Assembly: GCF_002067035.1 (NCBI RefSeq)
Contig: NZ_MVQB01000043.1
Location: 85,832 to 149,831, forward strand
Direction: 5' to 3'
From: Methanoregula sp. PtaB.Bin085
Lineage (GTDB): Archaea; Halobacteriota; Methanomicrobia; Methanomicrobiales; Methanospirillaceae
Length of the DNA stretch: 64,000 nt
In this document: positions 38,963 to 48,599 of the stretch, in pieces
Numbering within the stretch: position 1 is the first letter of the stretch
Layout of the letters: the number at the start of each line of letters is the position of its first letter
The notes under the pieces: generated by a model
Seen by the model: only the letters and a program-made list of their open reading frames with translations
What the model was told of the DNA's origin: nothing
Databases searched by the model: none
Made by a program: the position numbers and the translations under genes

Positions 38963-39472
38963 TCATTCAGGTTCCTTGCGGGGAGGATCAGAATTCTGCA
39001 TCCGGTATTTATCAACGGTTTTCCGGACCTCAGTAAAAAGGCCATCCCGTTCTTCGGTTTCCATTTCCACGACCCGCACAGCACCATAGCGGAGCAGGAG
39101 CAGCAGCGCAGTAAACAAGACAGCAATAGCAATGATCTTCAGCGGGTCGATCTCAAGGATGCCATGGAGGATAATCTCGCGGAGCGCCGACACGATGCCT
39201 ACTTCTATCATGATATCTACCGCGATCCGGTGTTCCCGGAGGTAGATGATGAGAAGACGATACAGTTCTATCAGGACAAGAATGTAGATCAGCTCTGCGG
39301 CAACTCCCCTGAAATCATAGGGTCCGAAAAGACTGAAGACCAGTGTCGCGATCGACCGTATCATCAGGACGAACAGGACGATACAGATACCGATGATGAT
39401 GATATCCTGAATGTTCTCAAGGAGCCGCCGGAACAGTTCATGAACACGCGTATACAGGATCTCCACACCCAT
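38963..39472 (-). CDS. PsiE-family membrane protein
   Basis: A protein of about 169 residues with four hydrophobic helices (IIIIGICIVLFVLMIRSIATLVF, VAAELIYILVLIELYRLLIIYL, a third at VDIMIEVGIVSALREIIL, and IIAIAVLFTALLLLLRYG). This is the layout of phosphate-starvation-inducible PsiE proteins. GAGGGTGAAAGA precedes ATG 39472 (MGVEILYTRV), better than the frame's first ATG at 39523. It follows hsp20 directly. Function unknown; the context suggests stress. Confidence 0.8.
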   Translation of the reverse strand: MGVEILYTRVHELFRRLLENIQDIIIIGICIVLFVLMIRSIATLVFSLFGPYDFRGVAAELIYILVLIELYRLLIIYLREHRIAVDIMIEVGIVSALREIILHGILEIDPLKIIAIAVLFTALLLLLRYGAVRVVEMETEERDGLFTEVRKTVDKYRMQNSDPPRKEPE

Positions 39473-39522
39473 TCTTTCACCCTCGCATTGATTATTTCCA
39501 GGTCTGATCGGTATGCCGGTCA

Positions 39523-40029
39523 TTACCGGATGGGAACCATCCGTGGTCCCGCACGTTTTTTCTTCAGCCGGATCTCAAGGATCCCGTTTCTGATCTCTGA
39601 ACGTACCCCTTTCAGGGTCACTTCATCAGGGAGCGGGAAGACATGGCAGAACCTGTCTGACGATGATACGCAGACCCGATGGCGGCCGGACTCCGCCCCG
39701 TGCGATCTCTTCCGGATACACCCGATCTCCACGGCATCGGTGCCGATGAGATACACCTGAATACTCTCCCTCATGCAATCGTGCGTTTCGATGACCAGAA
39801 TGATCTCATCCGCAACATCCCGGATCTCGTGCCGGAAGACTGTGCCACGTTCCCTCTTCGCTACCGAGCCATCTTCGAAAGGAGACCAATACCGGCTGGT
39901 GGCCGGATACCGGCAGGAGAACGGATCCAGGTCAAGTCCCAGCCGTTTCATTTCCCGGATCATGCCGCTCCATGCTGTGACAAAGGGGAAATCCGTGGAT
40001 TTCAAAGGCATCCCTCCGTTCAGGAGCAT
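39523..40029 (-). CDS. Hsp20/alpha-crystallin-like small heat shock protein
   Basis: A 168-residue protein with a divergent alpha-crystallin domain at about 65-160: EIRDVADEIILVIETHDCMRESIQVYLIGTDAVEI, then FPLPDEVTLKGVRSEIRNGILEIRLKKK, the conserved end of Hsp20 proteins. It should hold unfolding proteins during heat stress. It lies 18 bases behind a winged-helix regulator and in front of psiE, opposite groES-groEL. Confidence 0.85.
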   Translation of the reverse strand: MLLNGGMPLKSTDFPFVTAWSGMIREMKRLGLDLDPFSCRYPATSRYWSPFEDGSVAKRERGTVFRHEIRDVADEIILVIETHDCMRESIQVYLIGTDAVEIGCIRKRSHGAESGRHRVCVSSSDRFCHVFPLPDEVTLKGVRSEIRNGILEIRLKKKRAGPRMVPIR

Positions 40030-40047
40030 TCTGATGTGAATGGGATT

Positions 40048-40455
40048 TTAACGGGTACTGATTCCGTATGATTCATCAATCTCCGTTGCAGCTTCTTCAA
40101 GGTCATCGAGTATCCTCATGGTATCCTTTCGGATCTCCTGGACCATGGACCTGAGACTGTTGCCCCGGATAAAGATCTTCTGCTTGTGGCGGTAGACAAG
40201 GCCGGTCTCCACAAGGTTCCTGATATGGTGGTTCACCCTCGGGCTGGAGATATCCAGATCTGACGCTATCTGTTCTACTGCAAGACCCCGTGTATCCGGA
40301 AGGTTCTCGAGGAGGGAGAGGATGATCCGCGTTGCGATATGGTCGATATCCCTGCCATTATCGACACCGAGACTGTCGCAGAACCAGTACAGGTCCCCGT
40401 CCTTCGGGATCCTGACCGGGCGTTCTATCTGCCTGAGGGTGAGCTGTCGCATCAT
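40048..40455 (-). CDS. Winged-helix regulator divergent from groES-groEL
   Basis: A DNA-binding protein of about 135 residues. IILSLLENLPDTRGLAVEQIASDLDISSPRVNHHIRNLVETGLVYRHKQ is an ArsR/MarR-like winged helix. The C-terminal helix (MVQEIRKDTMRILDDLEEAATEIDESYG) probably dimerises. The frame can be read from TTG 40494; ATG 40455 (MMRQLTLRQ) is more likely. Its position between hsp20 and groES, with three repeated sites in the gap, makes it a strong candidate for the local heat-shock repressor, as with Phr or HSR1 in other archaea. Confidence 0.83.
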   Translation of the reverse strand: MMRQLTLRQIERPVRIPKDGDLYWFCDSLGVDNGRDIDHIATRIILSLLENLPDTRGLAVEQIASDLDISSPRVNHHIRNLVETGLVYRHKQKIFIRGNSLRSMVQEIRKDTMRILDDLEEAATEIDESYGISTR

Positions 40456-40484
40456 GGGATTCCCTGCCCAATATATTGAATTAG

Positions 40485-40553
40485 TCTCAAACAATTTTAA
40501 TCTTATTCAACAAAATTGATATGAATTCAACAATTTTGAAAATTTTTAAATAT
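40485..40553 (+). promoter_or_regulatory. groES-groEL promoter with three phased operator-like repeats
   Basis: Three related 15-base segments start at 40485 (TCTCAAACAATTTTA), 40505 (ATTCAACAAAATTGA) and 40525 (ATTCAACAATTTTGA), exactly 20 bases apart, so they lie on one face of the helix. The groES TATA box TTTTTAAATAT (40543-40553) follows. The first copy overlaps a minus-strand TTAAAATTG that fits the regulator gene's own TATA box, which suggests autoregulation. Confidence 0.65.
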
Positions 40554-40602
40554 TTCGGAAGAGCATGAGTATAACAAAAAACTCAACCGCAAGGAGGTTT
40601 TC

Positions 40603-40875
40603 ATGACTATCATTCCGATTGGCGAACGTGTCCTGATCAAACCTGCACAGGCTGAAGAGAAGACAAAGAGCGGGATCTATATTCCGGAGACCGCCCAGGA
40701 GAAGAAGAAGGAAGGGACTGTTGTCTCTGTCGGTACCCGCGAGGACGGCACCTCCCTGCCGCTGAAACCCGGCGATCATGTAATCTACGGCGGGTACAGC
40801 GCGGATAAGTTCGAGATGGATTCCGAAAACTATGTTTTTGTCCCGTTCAAGGACGTCCTGGCAAAGATAGAGTGA
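40603..40875 (+). CDS. groES: Co-chaperonin GroES (group I)
   Basis: A 90-residue GroES: IIPIGERVLIKPAQAEEKTKSGIYIPETA includes the mobile loop, and GDHVIYGGYSADKF is the family's later motif. It caps GroEL during folding. AAGGAGGT (40589-40596) is a near-perfect ribosome binding site. GroES-GroEL of bacterial type is found in only some archaea, chiefly Methanosarcina and relatives, beside the native thermosome. Confidence 0.96.
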   Translation: MTIIPIGERVLIKPAQAEEKTKSGIYIPETAQEKKKEGTVVSVGTREDGTSLPLKPGDHVIYGGYSADKFEMDSENYVFVPFKDVLAKIE

Positions 40876-40882
40876 GGTGTGA

Positions 40883-42499
<1,617 letters not shown>

Positions 42500-42509
42500 G
42501 CCGGCCCCA

Positions 42510-42530
42510 ATAACAAAAATTTTTTCCAGC
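42510..42530 (+). terminator. T-run after groEL
   Basis: ACAAAAATTTTTTCC begins about 15 bases after the groEL stop. Archaeal transcription ends readily at such T runs without a hairpin. The remaining 42531-42747 has no supported gene. Confidence 0.5.
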
Positions 42531-42747
42531 AGGATCCAAAGGGCAATGACGGGGAGGGTATGCCAGTCCGGAGATGTATGATAATCCCTGAGCCCGTAAT
42601 TCAGATGCCGGAACCGCCACCTAGGTTACACCTGCAGGGCAGCCCCTTTTTCCCGCAGGATATGCAACCGAATACCACTGCCTGCCCTTCACGCTTCCGG
42701 TGACGGGTTTGTACAGGGTATTTGCAGGTTTTTGCCGCGAATCTCCT

Positions 42748-43488
42748 TCAGTAATTCCTGCCGGACGTTTTCGCCTTCTTCTTCCTCCCGTGCGGGCATA
42801 CCCAGAGGCACAGCCCGCAGACGCCGGCAACCCCCATCTCCTTCTCGAGCTGTCTGAAGTACCGGTCGCAGGCAGCGGCATCGAACCGGGCCTCGCGGGG
42901 CTCATCCTCTGAGAACATCCGGCCGGTGAACGCCTTGACCGGGCAGATGTCAACGCATGCCGTGCAGTCCCCGCACCGGGGCTCCATGGGACTGCCGGTC
43001 GGTGTCAGGGGTGCATCGGTCAGGACATTGACCCAGCGGACGCGGGGGCCGTGGTCCGGCGTCACGAGCAGGCAGCTCCTGCCGATCCATCCGAGTCCCG
43101 CCATATGGGCACCGAGCTTCTGGGAGAAGATACCGGCAATATGCTCGTCGCTCGTCCGTTTCGATGCCGGTACCGGGAGCGCCCCGTACCCCTCCTGCTG
43201 GAGGATGTTCGCCACGCGGAGCGCGATCAGGTCGAGGTTCGCGTTCACGACATCGTAGCTGTTGTGCCGGTACAGGATCGCCCCTTCCCGGTCGCGGTCA
43301 GGCAGCATGTCGACAAGGCTGTCCTGCAGCCGGATGCCCATGACAACGCTCCGCGGATACCGGGCCGTCCTCTCGCCGCCCTGTGCCCTGATGAAGTCCC
43401 GGGCAGGCACAAGATCTGCAATGCCGAAGTAGTCGGCGCCAAGGGAGGTTGCAAGGCGGCGGATCCGGGTGCTGAGATCCGTTTTCAT
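42748..43488 (-). CDS. QueG-like double [4Fe-4S] protein
   Basis: A 246-residue protein resembling epoxyqueuosine reductase and related reductive-dehalogenase-type proteins. An N-terminal domain (ADYFGIADLVPARDF, RYPRSVVMGIRL) is followed by LGWIGRSCLLVTPDHGPRVRWVNVLTDAPL. Two clusters follow: CGDCTACVDICPVKAF and, after CDRYF, CGLCLWVCPHG. It is shorter than QueG and lacks a clear cobalamin-binding end, so the substrate is uncertain. Confidence 0.85.
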   Translation of the reverse strand: MKTDLSTRIRRLATSLGADYFGIADLVPARDFIRAQGGERTARYPRSVVMGIRLQDSLVDMLPDRDREGAILYRHNSYDVVNANLDLIALRVANILQQEGYGALPVPASKRTSDEHIAGIFSQKLGAHMAGLGWIGRSCLLVTPDHGPRVRWVNVLTDAPLTPTGSPMEPRCGDCTACVDICPVKAFTGRMFSEDEPREARFDAAACDRYFRQLEKEMGVAGVCGLCLWVCPHGRKKKAKTSGRNY

Positions 43489-43516
43489 ACCATATCTCAG
43501 GGATGCCAGGGGATTT

Positions 43517-43723
43517 TTAGGTGGTGGTCAAAACGCAGGGTGCGGGTGCCGGGTAAAACCCGGAAAGGTTGTACCATCCCGCCTTCTGCAGCCCGCTGAT
43601 CCTCTTCCCGATCATCTCCAGCTGCAGCTTCATGTGCTGGCGGTGGACTTCGAGGGCCTTGATCTCATCCTCGACCGACAGCATCCCGCCGCACCCGCAT
43701 CCGCAATGACTGGCGATAAGCAT
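43517..43723 (-). CDS. Small Cys-rich coiled-coil protein, copy 1 (altered C-terminus)
   Basis: A protein of about 68 residues containing SHCGCGCGGMLSVEDEIKAL and EVHRQHMKLQLEMIGKRISG, nearly the same as the protein at 44787-44963. After that it continues with an unrelated tail rich in Pro and Ala, so the 3' end looks rearranged. A TATA-like TGTATATAATT (about 43767-43777) supports transcription. Start is either ATG 43723 or GTG 43744. The CGCGCGG cluster may bind a metal; no function is known. Confidence 0.6.
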   Translation of the reverse strand: MLIASHCGCGCGGMLSVEDEIKALEVHRQHMKLQLEMIGKRISGLQKAGWYNLSGFYPAPAPCVLTTT

Positions 43724-43871
43724 ACCGAAGCTTCGCCAATCCACGCGTCACATGCGCCTGTTTTCAAATTATATACAAAATTTTTTAATTTCAATGCGTT
43801 GAATATACGTATGAAACGGGTCACCCGGGCGCTTCCCGCCGACTGAGGAATATCTCCCTGCTGAGGTTACC

Positions 43872-44759
43872 ATGATTTTTCCGGACCGGACGTACATCAG
43901 TATCATTGCCGTGTCATCCCTCCTGCTGGTGCTCGCGGGACCGGCCAGCGGAACACCTGTCCCGGTTGTATTCCAGGGTACGGTCACCGACCTGAATGAA
44001 ACGGCTCATACGATCACCCTTGAAGCGGCGTGTGAAGAGCATTTCTGCCGGTATAAGCTGACCGGGCAGTTTACCGGCCTGGTCCCCGACGATGCCATCT
44101 TTTCTGCGCTTCGGGAGGGGGATGTTGTCGAAGCAGTGTTCAGGGACTGGGTCCTCTCCCGGACAGAGATGTCGGTTGAATTCATGAATCCGTCCGAAGG
44201 AACGCGGGATATCCACCAGTGGTACGCCATACAGCGTCTTGCGTATGCCGATGACGGCCGGACACCGGTCGGGACTGAAATTTTCGGCGATCCCGGGTAC
44301 CTGGAGACACCTCTTGACGCGGACTACGGTATCAGTTACCAGCTGTCCGGATCCATCCCGCAGGTCTATTCGTACAACACGTTTCCTGCCGACACGGTGG
44401 CTAACGTGTCAATAACGAGAAAAAACGGCTTCCATGAATCGAAGAATTTCATAACGGGAGAGATGTACCGGTTCCACGACAACGGGGACAATTCGACGTT
44501 AGAAGTCCGGTTTGTCGGGGGATATAATGAGGGATTTGCCCCCCCGAAGGCATGCCCCTGTGCCAACTTCCATATCCGGGTCGTATCAGGGGATACGAAG
44601 GTGCCAGTAACCATGCCCGTTAAAACGGACCGGGGAGTGCCGCTCAAGGCACCGATCAGCCCGCTGCCGGGAATTGCCGCCCTGGCTGTTATCGTCATCT
44701 CCGGAACAGGCAGAGGCCGGAGAGTGCAGGGCGACTGCCGGCAGGAAAAAAATTCGTGA
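43872..44759 (+). CDS. Secreted protein of unknown function
   Basis: A 295-residue protein with a clear signal peptide (ISIIAVSSLLLVLAGPASG, about 8-27) and a beta-rich extracytoplasmic part. Near the C-terminus PLKAPISPLPGIAALAVIVIS is a short hydrophobic stretch followed by basic residues, which resembles a C-terminal sorting or anchoring tail. A TATA box TTGAATATACG lies about 65 bases before the ATG. It contains a CPCANFHIRVVSG motif with two Cys. No family is recognised. Confidence 0.72.
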   Translation: MIFPDRTYISIIAVSSLLLVLAGPASGTPVPVVFQGTVTDLNETAHTITLEAACEEHFCRYKLTGQFTGLVPDDAIFSALREGDVVEAVFRDWVLSRTEMSVEFMNPSEGTRDIHQWYAIQRLAYADDGRTPVGTEIFGDPGYLETPLDADYGISYQLSGSIPQVYSYNTFPADTVANVSITRKNGFHESKNFITGEMYRFHDNGDNSTLEVRFVGGYNEGFAPPKACPCANFHIRVVSGDTKVPVTMPVKTDRGVPLKAPISPLPGIAALAVIVISGTGRGRRVQGDCRQEKNS

Positions 44760-44786
44760 GGGGTTTCATTCCTGCGCCGGCGTATA

Positions 44787-44963
44787 TCACTTCGCAACGT
44801 GCTTCAACCCGGCGATCCGCTTCTCGATCATCTCCAGCTGCAGCTTCATATGCTGGCGGTGGACCTCGAGCGCCTTGATCTCGTCCTCGACCGACAGCAT
44901 CCCGCCGCACCCGCAGCCGCAGTGGCTGGCGCAGGTATCGTGTCCGTGTTCATGCCCGAACAT
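44787..44963 (-). CDS. Small Cys/His-rich coiled-coil protein, copy 2
   Basis: A protein of 58 residues, MFGHEHGHDTCASHCGCGCG, then an amphipathic helix VEDEIKALEVHRQHMKLQL. GGAGGTGA eight bases before ATG 44963 fixes the start. The His-rich and Cys-rich N-terminus suggests metal binding; the helix suggests oligomerisation. It is divergent from an HxlR-type regulator, with a 14-bp palindrome between them. Copy 1 lies 1.2 kb away on the same strand. Confidence 0.78.
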   Translation of the reverse strand: MFGHEHGHDTCASHCGCGCGGMLSVEDEIKALEVHRQHMKLQLEMIEKRIAGLKHVAK

Positions 44964-45011
44964 TGTTCTTTTCACCTCCCTTGCTGTTTTCCATAATTAC
45001 AATCTTCTGAA

Positions 45012-45025
45012 TAGTATTAATACTA
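45012..45025. promoter_or_regulatory. 14-bp palindrome between small protein and HxlR regulator
   Basis: TAGTATTAATACTA is a perfect palindrome centred about 33 bases before the HxlR start and 55 bases before the small-protein start. A second TATAGTAAAATAGTCAC segment follows it. It is a likely binding site for the divergently encoded regulator. Confidence 0.5.
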
Positions 45026-45050
45026 CAAAGTTTATAGTAAAATAGTCACT

Positions 45051-45434
45051 ATGGCGCAGGAAACCAAAGAACCCCGAGGGCTCTGCCCGTGCCCGCTCGA
45101 GGGCGTCATCGATACAATATCGAAGAAGTGGGCGCTCCTGATCATCCACGTGCTGGGGAACACGTCAAGAGTCCGGTTCAGCGAGCTCCAGAAGGAGCTC
45201 GACGGCATCAGCCCCAAGACGCTGACCGATACCCTTGCCTCACTCCAGAAAGAGGGATTTGTCGGGCGGGAGGCGTTTGCCGAGATCCCGCCGCGGGTGG
45301 AGTACTTCCTGACTGATGACGGGAAAGAGCTCTGGGACGCGATCCTCCCGCTCCTCCAGTGGACCATGAAGCGGGAGGGCTTCTCAGCCGAAGGCTGCTC
45401 CGGGCACTGCAGGAAGAAGCCCGGGCACCACTGA
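45051..45434 (+). CDS. HxlR-family winged-helix regulator
   Basis: A 127-residue regulator with CPLEGVIDTISKKWALLIIHVL, RFSELQKELDGISPKTLTDTL and VEYFLTDDGKEL, the standard HxlR/MarR-like order. Cys residues at the N-terminus (LCPCPLEG) match the position used for redox or electrophile sensing in some HxlR proteins; a CSGHCRKKPGHH tail adds a Cys/His cluster. It may control the divergent Cys/His-rich small protein. Confidence 0.9.
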   Translation: MAQETKEPRGLCPCPLEGVIDTISKKWALLIIHVLGNTSRVRFSELQKELDGISPKTLTDTLASLQKEGFVGREAFAEIPPRVEYFLTDDGKELWDAILPLLQWTMKREGFSAEGCSGHCRKKPGHH

Positions 45435-45449
45435 TTCTCCCCGTATCTG

Positions 45450-46196
45450 TTACACGTTCTGCATCACGAAGAACGTGTACCCGTAGTACCGTTTGAAACG
45501 ACGGTACATGTCCGCCTCGTGCTCGAGCGAGTCGAGGAGGGCGGCATCTGCCGGGTTCTTCCCGTGCGTCTTCCGGAACTCCGCGATCCGGGCAAGCAGC
45601 GGTACAAGATAATTATCCCACCAGCCGGCCTCGGGCAGGCGGTACGTGGCGATGAGCCGGAGGCCGGCCCGTTTCACCCGCTCCTTCATCTCGTCCTCGG
45701 AGACCGGGACATACCCCTCGCTCTCCCACCATTTCGCGAGCTCGGCTGGGGGATTTGGCTCGAACCAGTCGGCATCGGAGACCACCATGTACCCGCCTTT
45801 TTTGAGGAACGGTTTCCAGGTCTTCAGCCCCTGCTCAAAACCGATGATGAAGATTGCTCCCTCGGACCAGATGAGGTCGAACCGGCCCTTCCCGAACGGG
45901 AGGGCATCCATGGAGGCGCAGACGGTTTTGATCCGGTCTGCCTTCCCGGTCTTTTTCACCCACGCATCAATCGTGTCAAGAAACGGCTGGTGGTTGTCCA
46001 CGGCGGTTATATGGCCTGTCGTGAGTGCTGCGAGATCCCGCGTCTGGGTGCCTGAACCGCACCCGATATCAAGGATCTTCGCATCCTGCGGGAGAGGCGG
46101 GAGAAGCGAAAATACTTTTCGCGTCGCGGCCGTGCAGCCGGGCCCCTGCCGGGGCAGCGATTCAAATACCGTGTAAAAAAATGCCGGAAGTTGCAT
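45450..46196 (-). CDS. Class I SAM-dependent methyltransferase
   Basis: A 248-residue methyltransferase. SAM-binding motif AKILDIGCGSGTQTRDLAAL (about 39-58), acidic AVDNHQPF, and FDLIWSEGAIFIIGFEQGLKTWKPFLKKGGYMVVSD. The C-terminal YRRFKRYYGYTFFVMQN is typical of a group of small-molecule methyltransferases of unknown substrate. It is convergent with the HxlR gene and stands alone. Confidence 0.88.
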   Translation of the reverse strand: MQLPAFFYTVFESLPRQGPGCTAATRKVFSLLPPLPQDAKILDIGCGSGTQTRDLAALTTGHITAVDNHQPFLDTIDAWVKKTGKADRIKTVCASMDALPFGKGRFDLIWSEGAIFIIGFEQGLKTWKPFLKKGGYMVVSDADWFEPNPPAELAKWWESEGYVPVSEDEMKERVKRAGLRLIATYRLPEAGWWDNYLVPLLARIAEFRKTHGKNPADAALLDSLEHEADMYRRFKRYYGYTFFVMQNV

Positions 46197-46521
46197 GTTA
46201 CCTCATGGTTGGTGTTGTCTGGTAGAGTGCTTTGCGGTCGGCAACAGGAATGTCTGGCATAAATGTAAACCTGAACTTCCTTCCCTGTTCCTGCCGGAAG
46301 TCTCTATCCGGGGGGACCTCCCTCCAGCCTCCGGGCAGGATCTTTCACGGGTAACCAGGCATGGTTCATTGAACCTGCAGGGACCAGGAATCCGGGTATT
46401 TTCAACACACCGGAGAAATCCGAGATCTCCCGGAACGATGAACATGTGCTACGGGTATGAAAAACCGGTCTTCCTATCTGCCCGGGGCAGGCCTGATGGG
46501 GAAAAAAGATTGCAGGATTCT
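46197..46521. other. Gene-free stretch between methyltransferase and PKD protein
   Basis: About 325 bases with no credible gene. A run of six A at 46501-46506 gives a T run on the minus strand about 15 bases after the PKD gene, a plausible terminator. No other structure is clear. Confidence 0.4.
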
Positions 46522-48108
46522 TTACAACTCGTTGCGGTTCCGGAAATAGAGGATCGCGCCGGCAATGGCGATTATCAGGACGATACCGGCAATGACATAG
46601 GTCATGGTGGACGAGCCGGACGATGACGCCGGGGCGGTTGTCCGTGCGGTTGTCACAGCCGCCGTGGTCTCAACGGCAGACTCCGCGGGGGTTGGTGCGG
46701 TTGTCTGCACAGTGGTCTGGCTGGTCCCGTCCGTGGTGATGGTGATGGACTTGAAGCTGTTCCCCGCCTCGTTCGTGGCGGTCAGGGATACGGTATATGT
46801 CCCGGATTCCATGTAGGTGTGGACCGGGTTCTGCTCCGCGCTGGTCGCTCCGTCGCCGAATGCCCAGAGCCAGGAAGTGGGGGCGTTGGCCGAGGTATCG
46901 TTGAACCTGACGGTCAGGGGTGCCTTGCCGGAGGCGGGATTGGCAGTGAACGATGCGATTGGGGAAGCGAGGGGTAACACCTCGATGTATTCGGACTTTT
47001 TAACGGTATCCTTGCCGGCCGTGTTCTCTGCCGTCAGGGAAACCGTGTACGATCCTGCATCCCTGAAAATATGGACCGGGTTCTGCTCGGACGATTTTGC
47101 GCCATCGCCGAATTTCCAGCTCCAGACCGTAGGGGAATTCTCCGAGGTGTCATTGAACCGCACGTAGAGCGGTGCCGTTCCCCGTGTCACGTTGGCAGTG
47201 AAGTTGGCCACCGGTTTGGTGAAGGTCACGGTGATGAAACCGTTCTTCGTCTCCGTGTCGCTCCCGCCGGCATTCGATGCGGTCAGGGTGACCGTGTAGG
47301 AACCCTCCGCCACGTAGACATGGGTCGGGTTCTGCGTGGTGGATGTGTTGCCGTCGCCAAACGACCAGACCCAGGATGTCGGGGTGTGGGACGAAGAATC
47401 AACGAACTGGACCGTGAGGGGGGCGTTGCCGGACTGTGTCGTTGCAATGAATTCTGCAGCGGGCTTTTCAGCGATAGCACCGACGCTGATTTTACCTGAT
47501 TCTGAGATGGTGTCGCTCCCGGCAGCATTCGTGGCTGTGAGGGTTACCGTATAATTCCCTGCACTGGCATAGGTATGCACCGGGTTCTGGTCCGCGGACG
47601 TGCCCCCGTCACCGAACGACCAGACCCATGAGGTGGGCGAATTGGTCGACGTATCAAGGAACAGGACCGTGAGCGGTACATCGCCGGACGTGGTATTGGC
47701 ATGGAATCCGGCAACGGGTTTAATGGCCGAGGCGCTTACCGTGATATAGCCGCTGCGGGTTACCGTGTCCGTGCCTGCCCCGTTCGATACGGTGAGCGTG
47801 ACCGTATATGTTCCTTTCGTGACGTACGTGTGCACCGGGTTCTTGTCGGTGGATGTCGCGCCGTCACCGAACGACCAGACCCAGGCATTGGGGGAATTGG
47901 TCGAGGAGTCGATGAACTTGACGGTAAGCGGGACCTTCCCGTCGCTCACGTTCGAGATGAATGCTGCAACCGGTGCCGTGTCGGCAGCGCATGCCGGGAT
48001 GAGCAGTGCGCCAAGGACAAGGAGGAGGACTCCTGCAACGGCCGGTCTTGCTGCCGCCTGCGGAAAGATCCGTCCGCGGGCTTTTTCCTGATACTGTGGA
48101 ATCTGCAA
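46522..48108 (-). CDS. Membrane-anchored surface protein with five PKD domains
   Basis: A 528-residue protein: signal peptide (about 16-42, VAGVLLLVLGALLIPACAAD), five consecutive PKD domains of about 80 residues (45-440), each with a W.W.FGDG motif and NP.H.Y...G.YTV.L, a Thr/Ala-rich stalk (about 450-495) and a C-terminal helix TYVIAGIVLIIAIAGAILYF followed by RNRNEL. PKD domains act as rigid spacers in archaeal surface proteins. The start appears to be TTG 48108, with AAGGTG just upstream and no in-frame ATG near. Confidence 0.9.
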   Translation of the reverse strand: MQIPQYQEKARGRIFPQAAARPAVAGVLLLVLGALLIPACAADTAPVAAFISNVSDGKVPLTVKFIDSSTNSPNAWVWSFGDGATSTDKNPVHTYVTKGTYTVTLTVSNGAGTDTVTRSGYITVSASAIKPVAGFHANTTSGDVPLTVLFLDTSTNSPTSWVWSFGDGGTSADQNPVHTYASAGNYTVTLTATNAAGSDTISESGKISVGAIAEKPAAEFIATTQSGNAPLTVQFVDSSSHTPTSWVWSFGDGNTSTTQNPTHVYVAEGSYTVTLTASNAGGSDTETKNGFITVTFTKPVANFTANVTRGTAPLYVRFNDTSENSPTVWSWKFGDGAKSSEQNPVHIFRDAGSYTVSLTAENTAGKDTVKKSEYIEVLPLASPIASFTANPASGKAPLTVRFNDTSANAPTSWLWAFGDGATSAEQNPVHTYMESGTYTVSLTATNEAGNSFKSITITTDGTSQTTVQTTAPTPAESAVETTAAVTTARTTAPASSSGSSTMTYVIAGIVLIIAIAGAILYFRNRNEL

Positions 48109-48599
48109 TGCAACACCTTCATTAAGGGCTCTACTTTACGCCTATATATATGATGCGCGTATGAGTTCCGGAAAATAATTTTACAAAGGCCGCTGCCCGG
48201 AAATTTCCGGCGGGGGTTTGCCTGTTCCGGCAACCGAATCCTCCCGCAACCGTCCTGAGCGCGGGGGATATGCCAAAAAGCGGGTGGCGGGGTGTGGGAT
48301 GATTTTTGTCGCCATCAGCCCTGCCGTTTTGGGCGGCAATGCGGGCAATGCCGCCGGCAGTCCTGCCTGGATTCCACCTGAAAACTGGCACCGGGGAGGG
48401 TTCCTCCCCGCGAGGATATTCGGCATCAGGAGTTTTTTTAATCCCGATGAGCCGGGCCCACATATATTCGCAGCATGGGGCCGGGCGAATATTTGACAAA
48501 AACCGGAATGCCTGAACCGGGAAGTTAACAATATCCGGGAAGGCCTGCACCCCGCAACCCTCACATGTTTTTAATCCCGCGCCGCCCACCTTTACCATA
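48109..48599. promoter_or_regulatory. Divergent promoter region between PKD protein and asnB
   Basis: On the minus strand CATATATATAGG (about 48142-48153) is the TATA box of the PKD gene. On the plus strand GTTTTTAATCC (about 48566-48576) lies about 25-30 bases before the asnB ATG, implying a nearly leaderless message. The remaining middle part has small palindromes (GGAAATTTCC; TTGCC...GGCAA) but no gene. Confidence 0.5.

Noticed and set aside
42500..42747. tRNA or other small RNA genes in the larger gaps
   Set aside because: I looked for the conserved T-arm pattern in the gene-free stretches on both strands and saw no credible match; a covariance-model scan would settle it.
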